From assembly GCA_011037195.1 (NCBI GenBank), contig JAAEAF010003447.1, positions 62,001 to 126,000 of the forward strand: a stretch of 64,000 nt of DNA, written 5' to 3'. Positions 43,095 through 54,740 of the stretch are shown piece by piece. The position numbers and the translations under genes are program-made. Under the pieces are notes generated by a model, which did not search any database, was not told where the DNA came from, and was given only the letters and a program-made list of their open reading frames with translations. The DNA comes from Triatoma infestans. Taxonomy: Eukaryota; Arthropoda; Insecta; Hemiptera; Reduviidae. Every line of letters starts with the position of its first letter. Within the stretch, counting starts at the first letter, position 1.

Positions 43095-43870
43095 GCTGAT
43101 TAGAAGCATCGATAGAATATAAAATTGATGAAAATCGGTTTAGCGGTAGTCTGATTTTACAAAATAGGTTTTTGCTTCTTTTTTTTTTTTCTTTCTTTCT
43201 TGGAATTTTCTTGAAAACGGTTACACAATGATTTTCTTTAAACTTGAAATGCTTGCTACATTAACAGAAATGTATCAGTTTTATTTGTAACATTTTTCTG
43301 AAAAAAAAAATATTTTAGTGGAAGGGGTATCGGAGGAGGACTTTCAATAAGCTTAAGTTTAAATTTGCACCCATCCACTGGGGGGGGGGGGGATTTGAAG
43401 CGATTCACGTAAGGCTATTCACGTATTCTAGTAAAATCCCCGACCATTTCTATAGCTAACCGTTGTAACGTTGCAATTATAATGGAGTTGTTGAGGAGAG
43501 AAATTAGGTTTGATTAAATGAACGAGATATGAAGACACTAATATAATGTAGCTAAGTTTACCACTAACTGCACTGGACTTTATAATGAAAAATGATAGAA
43601 TGAATGGTGTGAGTAAAGATATGACACGATGCGATGACGTATGGTTGTATCTGATAGATCCTTTAGATAGATTCCCACTGGCTTATATACACAGGTTCTC
43701 CCACTCTTGCCTGCCTAAGTCAGAGAATAGTCTCTCTTAACATGAGAGGGCCTCTCTTCTCTCCTTTGTGGTTGCATTATCTTTGCGGTACCATTACACA
43801 ATTTTTAAATATTATTGTATTAATTGATGTAAGAGAAAGATGTGTGTGAATATCTCACACCAGACTTTTT
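43095..43870 (+). mobile_element. Decayed family A copy interrupted by family C
   Basis: It reads aaaatcggtttagcggtag, ggaattttcttgaaaacgg and a G13 run at 43380-43392. It is interrupted at about 43479-43796 and ends gtaagagaaagatgtgtgtg through cacaccaga at about 43864. Confidence 0.65.
43479..43796 (-). mobile_element. TATA-containing interspersed repeat (family C), copy 2
   Basis: Reverse complement of the repeat at 23211-23467. It is about 60 bp longer, with an extra segment near 43563-43625. The TATA-like tgtatataag lies at 43685-43694 on the minus strand. Confidence 0.65.
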
Positions 43871-44785
43871 TTAATTGTAATTTAATTACAATAAAGTGAA
43901 TAGTGAGTTAATATAAGTGTTTTCCCCAGACTTTTAGGAGAAAACAAATTTTTTTTTTAAATCTATAGAATAAATAAAGGAGCCTATATTCCATTATAGA
44001 ATACATTGTATTATCCTAAAATTCCATATTCAGTTATTAACGATTTTGCAAAGTTTCGACATGTCTAAAGCATCACAAACTGACGGATAGCAATTTTGAG
44101 ATGTTACTGATTGCGACGCGATACTTTTCGATTACAACTTATGTAAATTCTTATCTTAAAGCGTTATACAATATTATCTTTACAAGGCAAAATAATATAC
44201 TAATCTCTAGCACATTGTTTTAAGAGAAAGATCAATGCTTACGAAGCATGAACCAAATAATAATATTTTTTTTCTAAGTACGATATAATATATGATATAT
44301 TCAAGGATGCCATCTGTGAACGGTCTACTAATTCCTTATAAAATAAAAGAATGCATATACCACACTTTTCTCTTTATGTAATTTTATATTATTATTATCA
44401 TTATTATTTTTATATTATAATATGGTTGACTTCTTTTCTTAGTTATTTGAAACTTATCTTTTATTTACTACTGGTCTAAGCAGTTTGTCATCAGCTGTGT
44501 TTCTCATAGAAACTGGTTTACAATAGTAGTTTAGAATATCTATTCTTTACAAATAGAAAAGATCTTTTGTTATTTAAGAGCAGCTACCAGAACTAAATTG
44601 TACGGAGTTGTGATGATCCTTACTGTCTGGTGAAATGCTTACCATTTCACTTCCTATCGATAACGACCTCTCCAATTTAAAATCCTACATCTAACAATGT
44701 CGCCACCCTATTTTTTTTTTTTAAGTCTCTAATCTTAACAATAGATTCTGATGTCACAAAAAAAAAAACAATATATATATATATA
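43871..44785. other. Stretch without recognised features
   Basis: AT-rich DNA with (TA)n at 44771-44790. No gene was recognised. Confidence 0.5.
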
Positions 44786-44789
44786 TATA

Positions 44790-46556
44790 CTTTCTCTTAC
44801 TCCAGAATTAATGCAATTCAATATAAGAACATTTCTTTAAATTTTGCAAAGTTGGGCTGGCTATAAAAATTGTGGTGACGGATTTTCCTTGAATACCTGG
44901 AGCGACGGCCGCGCTGTATCTCAAAACCAATAAAGCTTGTGCAAATATAAATTTAAACGGATAGAAGAACCCCGCCGCAATAAACCCTTCTTCAAAATCA
45001 ATTTTTTCAAAAAAAATGTTTAAAATATAAGTGATAGGTTTTTATCTATGCAGCAGCAAGTATTCCAAGTTTAAAGAAAATCCGTTGTAACCGTTTTGGA
45101 GGAAATTCCAAAAAAACCTAGTCTGTAAAAACGGATTTCCAGTTTTCTTCAAATTTAGAATTCCAACAATCCAACTAATGTTATTTATTTATTGCCTAAA
45201 GAAATTATACATTTCTGTAGCAAGAGATTGACCTCTCTGCTGAGAGCTGAACAAAAAATACATTACAAGAAAAAACATTACAAACATTACAGCTTAATCT
45301 TCAATTAATAAAATAATATTAAATACTTAATTAATAATAGTAGATAGTAACAATGATTTAAATAGACTTTATCCATTTATAAAAATTAATTTAGGGAAGG
45401 AGTTTGAGGGATCTCCTCGTAGTATTGAATAATACCTTTACAAACCTATATCTTTCCTCCAAAGGCTCAGAGATAAAAGAAAATAAATGGCTTAACTTTT
45501 ATTTACTTTCTATATCTAGTAAATTAGCAAAATCATAAGAACTGTGTGAAGGTAAATACCTATTTACCAACCTCCTTCTCAAACATTTATAATAAGGGCA
45601 TTCCAAAATAAAGTGCTTAATATTATCATTTTTGCCCATCGCACAAGTAAAGCAACTCTTTTAGGATCAAATAAATGGGCTATTCCATTATAAAAAATCC
45701 TGAGGTGACGATCACTAGCTATTCTAATTTGAGCTATCAATCTGGTTTTAATGATATTGCACCTAACATTTACATATGAATTACCATTAGCCAAGGGACA
45801 TATCAATCTGTAGTGAGTGTTATATATGAAGAGTTGAGTATTTCATTGATGTCAGTGCTTAAGCATTTGTTAATAAAATTTTAAAGAAAGATTTTTTCAA
45901 GTTATTAGAGACCACGTCAGCATACTGCGCTTCCCAGACGTCCTGCGCTCCTATAGAATAAAGCATTTCTCTCATAAAAGCCACCCAGATAAAAGGAATG
46001 TCCAGAACCAACCAAAATCTTTACAAGTCTTGTATAGCATATCTTCAAAGATGAGCTGCTGCTTTCCATCGATAAAATCTTCAGCCAGAATCTTATAGTT
46101 TTATTAAAAATTTTAGTTTTCACTTGCGGGCACAGTCCTTCTAATGTATATTATTACTAACTAAGGTGGTAAAACCATATAGTATTAAACTAAAGTGGTA
46201 CTTTGGAGAAAAGCATAACGTTTAGTGTTTCCCCAGAACCTCCAAAAAATAAAAAAAATCCATTTTCCTGGAATGTATAAATAGTATATACGAAGTTTAA
46301 AGAAAATCGTTGAAGTTGTCTCTGAGAAAATCACGAAAAACTGAAAAAAATTCAGTAAGTTACACTTCCGGTTGATGGATTTTGTCTGAAAAGTTCGTGT
46401 TTGAAGCGGTCGGTCGGTGTTTAAGTGGAATACCGAGTTTGAGCTTCCTGCGACTTTCCGGTTTTAAGATATTTTGTTTGAGTTGTTTTCCGGTTCAAAC
46501 TCAATTTCGAAAATTTGATACAAAAGTTATCATACTTCCTCTTAATTAAAAACAGT
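44790..46556 (-). mobile_element. Family A copy interrupted by a LINE
   Basis: It starts actttctcttactccag at 44790, lacking the outermost end. Host sequence ...ccaactaatgt is interrupted at 45182 and resumes ctaatgtatatta at 46141. It continues through cacttccggttgatgg (46367) to aatttgatacaaaag and a decayed hairpin. Confidence 0.8.
45182..46140 (-). pseudogene. 5'-truncated LINE, C-terminal region of ORF2
   Basis: Flanked by the 7-bp duplication CTAATGT (45175-45181, 46141-46147). On the minus strand it ends in a ggcaataaataaata tail, so its 3' end and polarity are clear. Decayed coding segments: near 45960-45880 GAQDVWEAQYADVV, resembling the region after the RT in jockey-like ORF2; near 45800-45560 LICPLANGNSYVNVRCN, then ASDRHLRIFYNGIAHLFDP. 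After a frameshift comes a C-terminal zinc-type motif with HFILECPYYKC. Several frame breaks are present. The endonuclease and RT catalytic regions are absent because of 5' truncation. Confidence 0.78.
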
Positions 46557-47330
46557 AACGTATTGTACAATTGAATTCAAATTGATACAAAAACCAGAAC
46601 AACTAAAATCTATATTAACTTATATATCTGTATAATATCTTAAGTCTGTTTAAATCACTTGAGATTTAAAAAAAAAAGATTCTATGATCAAGTGAGATAG
46701 TTTCTATGTTATGAGTCACAAACTATAAAAATAAACAGATAAGATGAAGTGAGCGCGGGGGGGGAGAAGAATTCTGGCTACTAAATAGACTGAATTGGTC
46801 TGTCTTGTTTAGTAGTGGGTTAGTGTGTTTTATTATAGCCAGACATATCTCTTGACTACTGTAATTATCTTTGTGTACGTTGTGTGTGTGTTTTTGGTTG
46901 AGTTCAAGATGTAGCACACTCTAGTTAAAAGATCAATGTGTCAGGCACAGGGGCGTACACACACACACACACACACACAGTTCAGGGCAGATTTCCAATA
47001 TATATCAATACACACATTAGTTACGATAATGGCACTCTACATTTAATAATATATATAAAGTCAGCGTACCTATTGTTATGGCTGTTTGTCAAGTAAATAT
47101 TATTGTTTTCATTGCTTTAAAATTATAATCATCTTTAATCATCATTGAGTTCACGACAAACGCATACTCACACACACAAAATAACCTTAATTACTTTAAA
47201 TTGAAGAAGTTTTAGAAAAAAGATTACTACAAAAAAATACAAGTGCATTGATTATTTATCGCATTTTTTAATAAACTCTTCAAAAGCAGTTTTACCCTCT
47301 GATACAAGTGTGCCGCTATTCAATTAATAA
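46557..47330. other. No gene; (AC)n tract
   Basis: (AC)n at 46957-46979 in otherwise unclassified AT-rich DNA. Confidence 0.55.
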
Positions 47331-47379
47331 AGAGATTAAATTATACTTTTATTATCTTTTTAATTAATTGAATCCCACA

Positions 47380-47840
47380 ATAATACCTTCTTACTTTTTG
47401 ACATAATCCCCTAAATTCATTAATACAGTTGTCTTATCTCTCTATCAGCTTCTTCAAATTGGACAAGCAGGTTTCAGGTACATTTTTTTTTCTTTTACTT
47501 TTTCATTTTGCTGTGAAATTTGTTACTCACATAATGAAATCTTGAAGCTACCAAACAAAAAGTAATCTGATCGTGCGAGATCTCGGGCTCTAAGGCGGAC
47601 CTCTGACAGAGAACTACCCCACTCTATTTTTTCAATAGATTCAAACCTATCTGGGCCAAAATAGGAGCAGTATTTGGGCGAGCACTATCCTTAAATTAAA
47701 CGTACTTCTTTGCTTGCAAACCTTAGTCTCTTTTTCTACCTTGTTTCTATCTTCTTGAACATGACTATTCAGTATGAGATTCAAGTGATGCGAGTGTCCA
47801 AATCTCGATTTGTCTTCCACTAAATTTGTAAATAAGACAT
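47380..47840 (-). pseudogene. Mariner-type transposase remnant
   Basis: Broken minus-strand coding sequence in Tc1/mariner order. LVEDKSRFGHSH (about 47825-47790) is like the end of the DNA-binding region. Then, after a deletion, DSARPNTAPI (about 47690-47660) is the conserved D.ARPHTA catalytic-aspartate motif. RDLARSDYFLFGSFK (about 47585-47540) is the YSPDLAPSDYFLF motif with substitutions. LIERWDNCINEF (a TAG in place of the W codon region) near 47450-47420 resembles the C-terminus. Stops and frameshifts separate these pieces. Inverted terminal repeats were not identified. Confidence 0.7.
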
Positions 47841-47999
47841 TTGGGTTGCAAAATTTCAGATGATTCCACCCTCACCGACATCAAAAAGCTGAATTTGTTT
47901 TTACCAAACGCTATCCTTCCAAGTAGATTTCTGGATTATTTTGTCATTGTAGAATGAGTAGTATAGTTTACGTATACTGAGAATGTGAACAAATATATA

Positions 48000-49005
48000 G
48001 TTGTTTTCGGTATCGAGTTTTCACCGTATATACACGTTTTGAGGTACCGTGAGCCTAAAAAAGTGGTTTTTAAAAAATGGTCTGTTTGTATATTGTAGTT
48101 TGTATTGTTTGTATTATTGTATTGTTGTTGTATTATTGTTTGTATTATTGTATTGCAGTTTGTATTTATACTATTAATAATAAATAAAGATTAGAATTTA
48201 TTGATTTATAAAAATTAGAATTTGTTGGTTTTGTACATGTATATATATTGGTGTAAGATTTTGAGGGAAAGAAAAATGGCTAAAGACCAAAGCAGTCGAT
48301 GCCATTAACCATTATAAAAAAAAAAAATAATAATAATAATAAATAGTGAACAGCATAGCTCAAAAACTGAAAAATCGCAAAAAGTTCAAACATAACATTC
48401 CGTTTGGTTATCACCATGTGATCTGACAGGAAGTTATCTGTCAATTCCTCACCGGAAATACCACTTTATTAAATGGATTTTTTTTTTTTTGCAATTTTCT
48501 TTGAAAATGGCTCTAACTATATTTCTTTAAACTTATCTAAATCAAGTACACATATAAACAGCTAGTACTTTAATTTTTGTAAACATTTCTCCAGGAAAAT
48601 TGCTACTTTAGTTTACTATACAATTCTGACACCTAAATAATAATAATAATAATATGAGAATTAAATATGTTGACAAAATTCCGAGTTTAAAGAAAATCAA
48701 TTGACCGAAAGGGCGTTTTTTTTTCTTCTTCAGTTTTCTGCGATTTTCTCCATAAAAAAACTGACAGGATTTCATTAAATTTGGTATACTAAGTGTGAAT
48801 ATAATAGAGAGGGGGACCTAAACACTCTTGTTCGAAAGTTTTTTCCTCCGAGAAAGTTCATATAAACAAGTTTATTATTAAGAAGGGGGAGGTTATGCTT
48901 TCTTCCAAAAAAAGCATTTTATTAAGTTTAAATTCTTCCAAATAATATAAAATTGAAGATAAGTAAACATTTAGTAAAAATTATAAGTTTGGAAGTCGTA
49001 TCAGT
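48000..49005 (+). mobile_element. Family A copy, near full length
   Basis: It reads ggtatcgagttttcaccg, then ggtctgtttgtatattg expanded into a ttgtatta-rich repeat at 48095-48170 with an inserted AT-rich segment to about 48345. cagcatagctcaaaaactg and decayed monomers follow, with a right end at cagtgtttcacaccaga (about 49005). Confidence 0.75.
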
Positions 49006-49009
49006 GTTT

Positions 49010-49720
49010 CACACCAGAATTTTTTTTTTCTTTCATTCATATTTTTGTCACAATATTTAAAAAAAAAAAAACTTTTTAAATAATTATGTAAAGAGTAAGA
49101 AACTGGAATGTATTTTTTGGGCTAATACGCTACAGAACAACCGGAGCGTATTATTTGTGAGTTATTTAACAAATGCATATAGGTAATAATATTTACAGCG
49201 TATTATTTTAGGAGAATATTCATATTTCAAAATTCGAAGTATTATTCGTTCATATCACATTTTAATATTAATTAATGAAACTACAAGTTACGTTTAAGAT
49301 CATTTTATGGAAATAAAATAATAGTTTTATATAAGTGCGTTCTTTGGACTTAAGCAACACTTTACTTCAGCGAAATTCCACGAGTATCTAGTTTACAGTA
49401 CTTCTCCATTATCCAGCACAAAACACATAGCAATTAGAATGTTGAAAGCTTATTACCAAAAATTGTGTATTACAAATCTACTAATGCAGATAAATTTCTT
49501 TTCAGAATACATTTAAGGAAAATAGGGAATTATTTTTGAAGAGGTTTTCTGTTTATTTGCAGGTATGTGAATGCAGCTCTTAATTAGATCGCTTTTCTTG
49601 TTATTATATTAACTGCTGTACCATAAATTTTATAAAAACTCTAGCTGAAATTATAGCTGACGAATCAATTAATATATCAGCGGAAATGACTTCCTTTTGC
49701 TGTTTTGCAAATATCAGACT
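49010..49720. other. Stretch without recognised features
   Basis: AT-rich, no gene. Confidence 0.45.
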
Positions 49721-49724
49721 TATT

Positions 49725-50070
49725 AGACAAATTTTCTTCAAACTACGAGTTTATTTATATTAAATAGTTTTGTTACCCTATATATTGTAAAGTTAGATGA
49801 ACCGTACATTACACTGATATGACCGGTTTAAAGCTATGCTGAAAGCCACACAGCGATCCAGAGAATCTAAAACTAATATTGCTGAAGAAAAATGTTTAAA
49901 ATAAAAGTGGCAGCCAAGTGTAAGTTAGTATATGAAGTTTGAAGAATATCTTTGCGAGGTTGGTCTTAGAGAAAATAGCACCAAACTGAAGAAAATCACC
50001 GTATTAATAAACTCGTATTTTCCGGTGGTTGGATTGTGATCGAAAACTTTTCGGGTAAGCTTGCCAAAAA
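49725..50070 (-). mobile_element. Decayed family A fragment
   Basis: Monomer order is visible: caaattttcttcaaactacg, tatattacactgatatgac, then gtattttccggtggttgg. Confidence 0.5.
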
Positions 50071-51510
50071 TTTGTTGAACCTCGGCACTACAAGGTACTA
50101 CAAACCGATTCTGATCGAACTATTTCGAAAGTTATCGAATACATAAAAGGTTCAAAATATGAAATGTTTACTAAAAAGACTATTAATATAAATTAAAATA
50201 AGCAGGAATAAGATATTTTTGTCGATCCATAGAGCATGTTCTTCCAGAGAAAATACAAACTAAAAACAATAGTTGACTAAAAAGGGCATACTGGGTGCAT
50301 CCGGGCTAAAAGGTATTAGATTATACGATTAGACTAAACGTAAAGTTATCTTCTCTCGTTGAACAGACTACAATAGAGGGTCCCGATAGATATGTTGCTG
50401 ATTGGATACGCCTGGGAAGCTAGAGTCACTTGCAGAAAATAGGCAGGTCATCTAGTCTTCTATGTCAGAATAGCGTTGGTGAAACGTTTCGCCAATATTA
50501 GGTTTCGCAAATTTGGGAGGGCAACACTCTCCCTAGAGTTCAGGGATATCTTAGGATATTGTAGTCAGACCGGTAGAGACTGCTGGGGAAGTCTTCTTAA
50601 GAGTAAGTTTTTTTTTCCCGACGGGGGATAAGTGCCCCATGTTGACATATGCCTGGCGACTTCGGGGATATTATTAATAATAATAACAAAAAAGAAAACA
50701 GTTGGCAAGATTTAGCGCAAATGTGACTAAGTGTAAAGTAGCGCTTATTGTTAACATCCTTAGCCGCAGATCTCTGAAATGGCACTTAGATGAATGATCA
50801 ACATCGTAGCTTCTAAAGAACTCTTAAAAAAATTAATTTACCAGTAAAAATATTTTAAATAAAAGTAATAGGCCTTTATATTTATAGTTAGCTTGTAGAA
50901 TTTAAAGTAATAGTTTCGAGAAAAGTCCTGAAAGACAAGAAAAAAAAACAAAATTCATTAAAGTTCGCCGAAATGCTCACGGATTTTTTTTTCGAACTTT
51001 TGTCACAAGAGAATTATTATTAAAAATCATTGGTTGCCAATCATTTTAAAATGTTAAATGTTCGAAACAGTTTTTTATTGAACCAAATTCTCATGGAAGA
51101 GGGTCAAAATAAGAATTAAAAAAAACAAAGAAGTAATAAATAAAACAGCATTAATAAAACAATTACGCAAAAAATCAAAAATTCTCACCATTAAAGTATT
51201 TCCTGTGAGAAAATCAGAAAATTCTTTATTGCAGCTCATTAATAATTAATTTCCTTATTTAGTAGGACAAAGCTAATTTTAAGTTTCCTTCATGTCTCAT
51301 GCTACAATTGTTTAAGAATTTACTTACATCAGAAATATGTAGTGGGGATCAAAACGGTTAACCCTGGGGAGGGGAAGCAAACTTTATAGGACTTTTAGCG
51401 TGAAATTATTCTATAACAGTTGTGGGTCTCTTAAGTTGTGTGTGTATATGTACGTTTTGAAATGAAACACAATTCACATGACTGTCTTATTAATGTAAAA
51501 ATTTTTTTTG
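50071..51510. other. Mostly unclassified; GC-richer block at 50340-50660
   Basis: The block around 50340-50660 is less AT-rich and contains a frame fragment (RYVADWIRLG) of unknown origin. A degenerate family A piece is likely at 50820-51010. No gene is supported. Confidence 0.4.
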
Positions 51511-51514
51511 TTTT

Positions 51515-52178
51515 ACTAGTAATAGGAAGTATTTTAATCGTGTCAAATTTTCGATATCGAGTTTTCACCGGAAATATACATTTTGAGATCCCCCCTGAGT
51601 CCAAAAAAGTAGTTTTTAGCAAATGGCCTGTGTGTGAGTGTACGTATGTATGTGAACAGCATACCTCAAAAACGAAAAATCGTAGAAAGTTCAAACTTAA
51701 ATTCCGTTTAGGTATCACCATGACATCCGACAGTGGGTCATCTGTCAAAATTCCTCAACGGAAGTACCACTTTACTAGTTGTTGTTTTTTTACTTTTTTG
51801 AGATTTCCTCCAAAATGGCACCGACGATTTTCCTGAAACTTCCATATATAAACTAAACATACAAAGATCTACAACTTTTATTTAAAACATTTCTCTGGGA
51901 AAATTCGTTTAAGAGCACTTTTAGAGGAAGGGTGGGATTATGTTTTTCTCTGAAGTGCTGTCATAGTTGATTATACAATTCGATCATCCAAAGTTCAATT
52001 AGAAATAAATAGATGGCCAAAATTCCGAGTTTCAAGAAAATTAGTAAACCGGAAGTGCGCTTTGATTGAATAGTTTTTCGACGAATTTCATTAAATTTGG
52101 TACACAAACTATAAAATTTGTCAATTATAATTTTGAGCAATGGAGTAAGAGAAAGTTGTGTGAGTGTTTCACACCAGA
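51515..52178 (+). mobile_element. Family A copy, both ends, one monomer fewer
   Basis: The left end is actagtaataggaagtattt, then gtgtcaaattttcgatatcg and the ggaaatatacattttgag box. ggcctgtgtgtgagtg and gaacagcatacctc follow. Two ccggaagt-type sites remain and the right end is complete. Length is about 664 bp against 986 bp for complete copies, a difference of about one monomer. Confidence 0.85.
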
Positions 52179-52181
52179 TTT

Positions 52182-52460
52182 TTTTTACTTTCTCTTACTG
52201 GTGTCATGAGGAAATATTGCGATCGTATCAAATTTTCGAAATAAGAATTTACCGGAAATCTCCTCTGCGCAGGGAAAAAGTGTTATAACGAATACGGACA
52301 TATATACATACGAATACAGACAAATATCTCATTCTGTGATGTTAGCATGTGTGAAATATAATATCTCAAAAACTAAAAATCAAAGGAAGCTCTAAAACTT
52401 AATCCACTTGTGCATCTAACACGAAAGTATAAATAAATTTTTGAAGAAAATCGTTGGAAA
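52182..52460 (+). mobile_element. Second family A copy joined head-to-tail
   Basis: It begins tactttctcttactggtg eight T residues after the previous copy's caga end. aggaaatattgcgatcgtat and taccggaaatctcc follow, then decay. Confidence 0.75.
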
Positions 52461-52778
52461 CGTCACAAAATAGAACTTTATCCTGTAAAGATGGTTCATT
52501 TGGTGAATAAAATTTACTATAATCAAGTGACTTTATTCTGATCTCTATTAAGAGTATATCGGAAATAGTATAATGGATGTAAGAAGGAGAGAAATGAGAA
52601 TGGATTTAGGAATGAGATAGAAATGAACTAGATGATATGCTGAACACTGTATAATAAACAAAATACTCAAATTGCAAGGACTTTACAGTTAAATAGAAGT
52701 TAAGTAGTGAGAGATAATAAAGAGACAGACTGGCTGAGTAATTAGAAAGTAAGTAGATAGGTAGCTGATTGGATATAC

Positions 52779-53244
52779 TGTTGTAAAAAAAGTGTCGTAA
52801 AACTCTATGAACTGTTATGCTGTCGCTCTATATACATATATGAATCGAATACCCTAGTCAGGCCTAGATGGGGAGGGGAAGTAACTAACATTTGATTCAT
52901 TTAATGTCTGCTTCTTCGCTCTTCGGATCCTATGAATCTTTAATATATAAAGGTTAATAATATAAAGGTTTGACATTCTCAATAAATCTTGCACTTTTTT
53001 CTTTTCTTTTTTTTTAATTTAAGGCGCGTCAACATGTAATGGTCATTGGCGCCCGGAGCATTCTCAGTGCACTGCTGGCCCTGATGTAAAAAAGTGTCGT
53101 AAAACTCTCTGAATTATTATGCTGTCGCTATATATATATATATCGAATTCTCCCTCTCTAGTCTAGCCTAGGTGGGGGGAATAACTAACGTTTGATTCAT
53201 TTAATGTCTGCTTCTTCGCCCTTCGGATCCTATGAATCTTTAAT
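52779..53244 (+). mobile_element. Miniature LTR-like element (direct repeats with PBS-like motif)
   Basis: Two direct repeats, 52779-52944 (166 bp) and 53082-53244 (163 bp), share tgtaaaaaagtgtcgtaaaactct, a TA-rich part, and tgattcatttaatgtctgcttc through ggatcctatgaatctttaat. Between them lie 137 bp holding a pyrimidine tract and TGGCGCCCGGAGC, which resembles a tRNA primer-binding site. Small LTRs around a short non-coding interior resemble TRIM elements. However, the PBS-like motif is near the second repeat and not directly after the first, so a simple segmental duplication around a repeat shared with 4.8 kb is the main alternative. Confidence 0.5.
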
Positions 53245-53770
53245 GATTCGGATCCCACAACAATAGTAAGTGGGTTTGAGGTTAATGAAGTATTTCAAAC
53301 TTATGCAAAAAAAAAAACCATTAACTTCAAAAATTTTCCAATAATTCTTTTGCTTGTGAACGGAAGAAAAACCAGACTGAAGCATGAACTTCACTGCTAC
53401 CAAGATAACTATTGATAAACAGTAAATTATTACGCGCATGAAACACTAATCTGATTGCCATAACATGGCCGACACATTGCTACTGAGTCATGTAATCCAT
53501 TGTCACGTGAGCACATATACTATCGCGTTTGCCCGTTTCCATTAGTGGCAATTATAAAACAAAACCTTCTTTTAAAAGCGTTCTTTCTATTAAACGTTCT
53601 TTCTATTACAACTTTCGATTTTTAACACACTTCAAGCAAAAAATTTGTTTTCATTAAAACGGTTTAAAAGTAATTGTATACTATATTAAAATAAGACTGT
53701 CTATGATCTGTTAATTAATTTTGAAATAGTTTCGGCGTGAGTATTTTGAAATAGTTTCGGCGTGAGTATT
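53245..53770. other. Stretch without recognised features
   Basis: No gene. A short tandem duplication of ttttgaaatagtttcggcgtg lies at about 53720-53765, just before the (AC)n. Confidence 0.5.

Positions 53771-53771
<1 letters not shown>

Positions 53772-53816
<45 letters not shown>
53772..53816. repeat. (AC)n microsatellite
   Basis: About 22 uninterrupted units, the longest in the window. Confidence 0.97.
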
Positions 53817-53819
<3 letters not shown>

Positions 53820-53884
53820 CGATAGATAAAAATTCCTATAAAGTATCTCATTTTTGTCCAAAAACCATCAAAAAAAAAAAAAAA

Positions 53885-54740
53885 CCTGATGTGAAACACT
53901 CACACGACTTTTCTCATATTGCTGCAGCTTACAGAGTTTATAATTGGCGATTTATAATTTTTCTAAATGTTTACATGTCTTTAACGTTATATATAGAGAT
54001 GAAAAGTTAGTATACTAAATTCAAGAAATCCTTTGATGTTTTTATGGAGAAAATAAAATCGCAAAAAAATGGAAAAAACGCACATTTCTAGTCGGCCAAT
54101 ATTCTTCCAACTCGAAATTTTTACAACATATTTTAACTCGAATTAATAGTAATTTAAATGTTCGCAACTTAGAGAAAAACATAACTCCAAAGAACCACCT
54201 TAAATGAATTTTCTCGGAGAAATAGTTTCATATAAAAGTTCTATGTCTTTTTATGTGTAGTTAATATAATATACAAAAAAAACCTATGGGCAACAGCCCA
54301 TGAAGGGCCAAGGCTTGCCAGAGAGCGATTTGAATGTGGGGGTCGTCTGGTAAACACGCCGCTGTTCCCACGCCGTTTAGTTCAGGCCTTCGCTACCTAG
54401 GCCGCTACTAACTGTAGCTTCCCACTTTTTATCATGATGCTGTGTCAACATCGACTTTTCCATCACGGGAATCGAACTCTGAATTCTCGGACGAAAGGCG
54501 AGTGCGCTAGCCACTAGACCAACACGTGAGGACAGTTAATGCAAAAAGTTTAAAGAAAACTGTTGTAACCATTTTTGAGAAAATCTCAAAAAAAATTCTG
54601 ACAGGTCGAGTCCGAGTCCCATTGTGATGTCCAAACGGAATGTCAAATTTGAACTTTCTATGATTTTTTTTCATTTTTGAGTTATACTAAAAAAAAAAAA
54701 CGTTCACAATACTTCCTCATGCAGCTGTAAGATAAAGTAA
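53885..54740 (-). mobile_element. Family A copy interrupted by a tRNA-derived SINE
   Basis: It begins cctgatgtgaaacactcac and gacttttctc. It is interrupted at 54266-54533 and resumes aaaaagtttaaagaaaactg. It ends in a shortened tail with a caatacttcctcatg-like hairpin. Confidence 0.75.
54266..54533 (-). mobile_element. tRNA-derived SINE with AGTTAAT target duplication
   Basis: On the minus strand from 54533: a tRNA-like head of about 72 nt with box A (TGGTCTAGTGGCTAGCGCAC) and box B (AGTTCGATTCC) at normal spacing. The CTTTCGT anticodon-loop-like sequence is reminiscent of tRNA-Glu. A body of about 150 nt follows, and a 3' hairpin (GGGCTGTTGCCC) precedes a short T-rich tail. AGTTAAT is duplicated at 54259-54265 and 54534-54540. 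It is a retroposed polymerase III element, not a tRNA gene, because the acceptor arm does not close. Confidence 0.85.

Noticed and set aside
54470..54533. tRNA gene on the minus strand
   Set aside because: The acceptor stem does not close and the sequence is the head of a target-site-flanked SINE.
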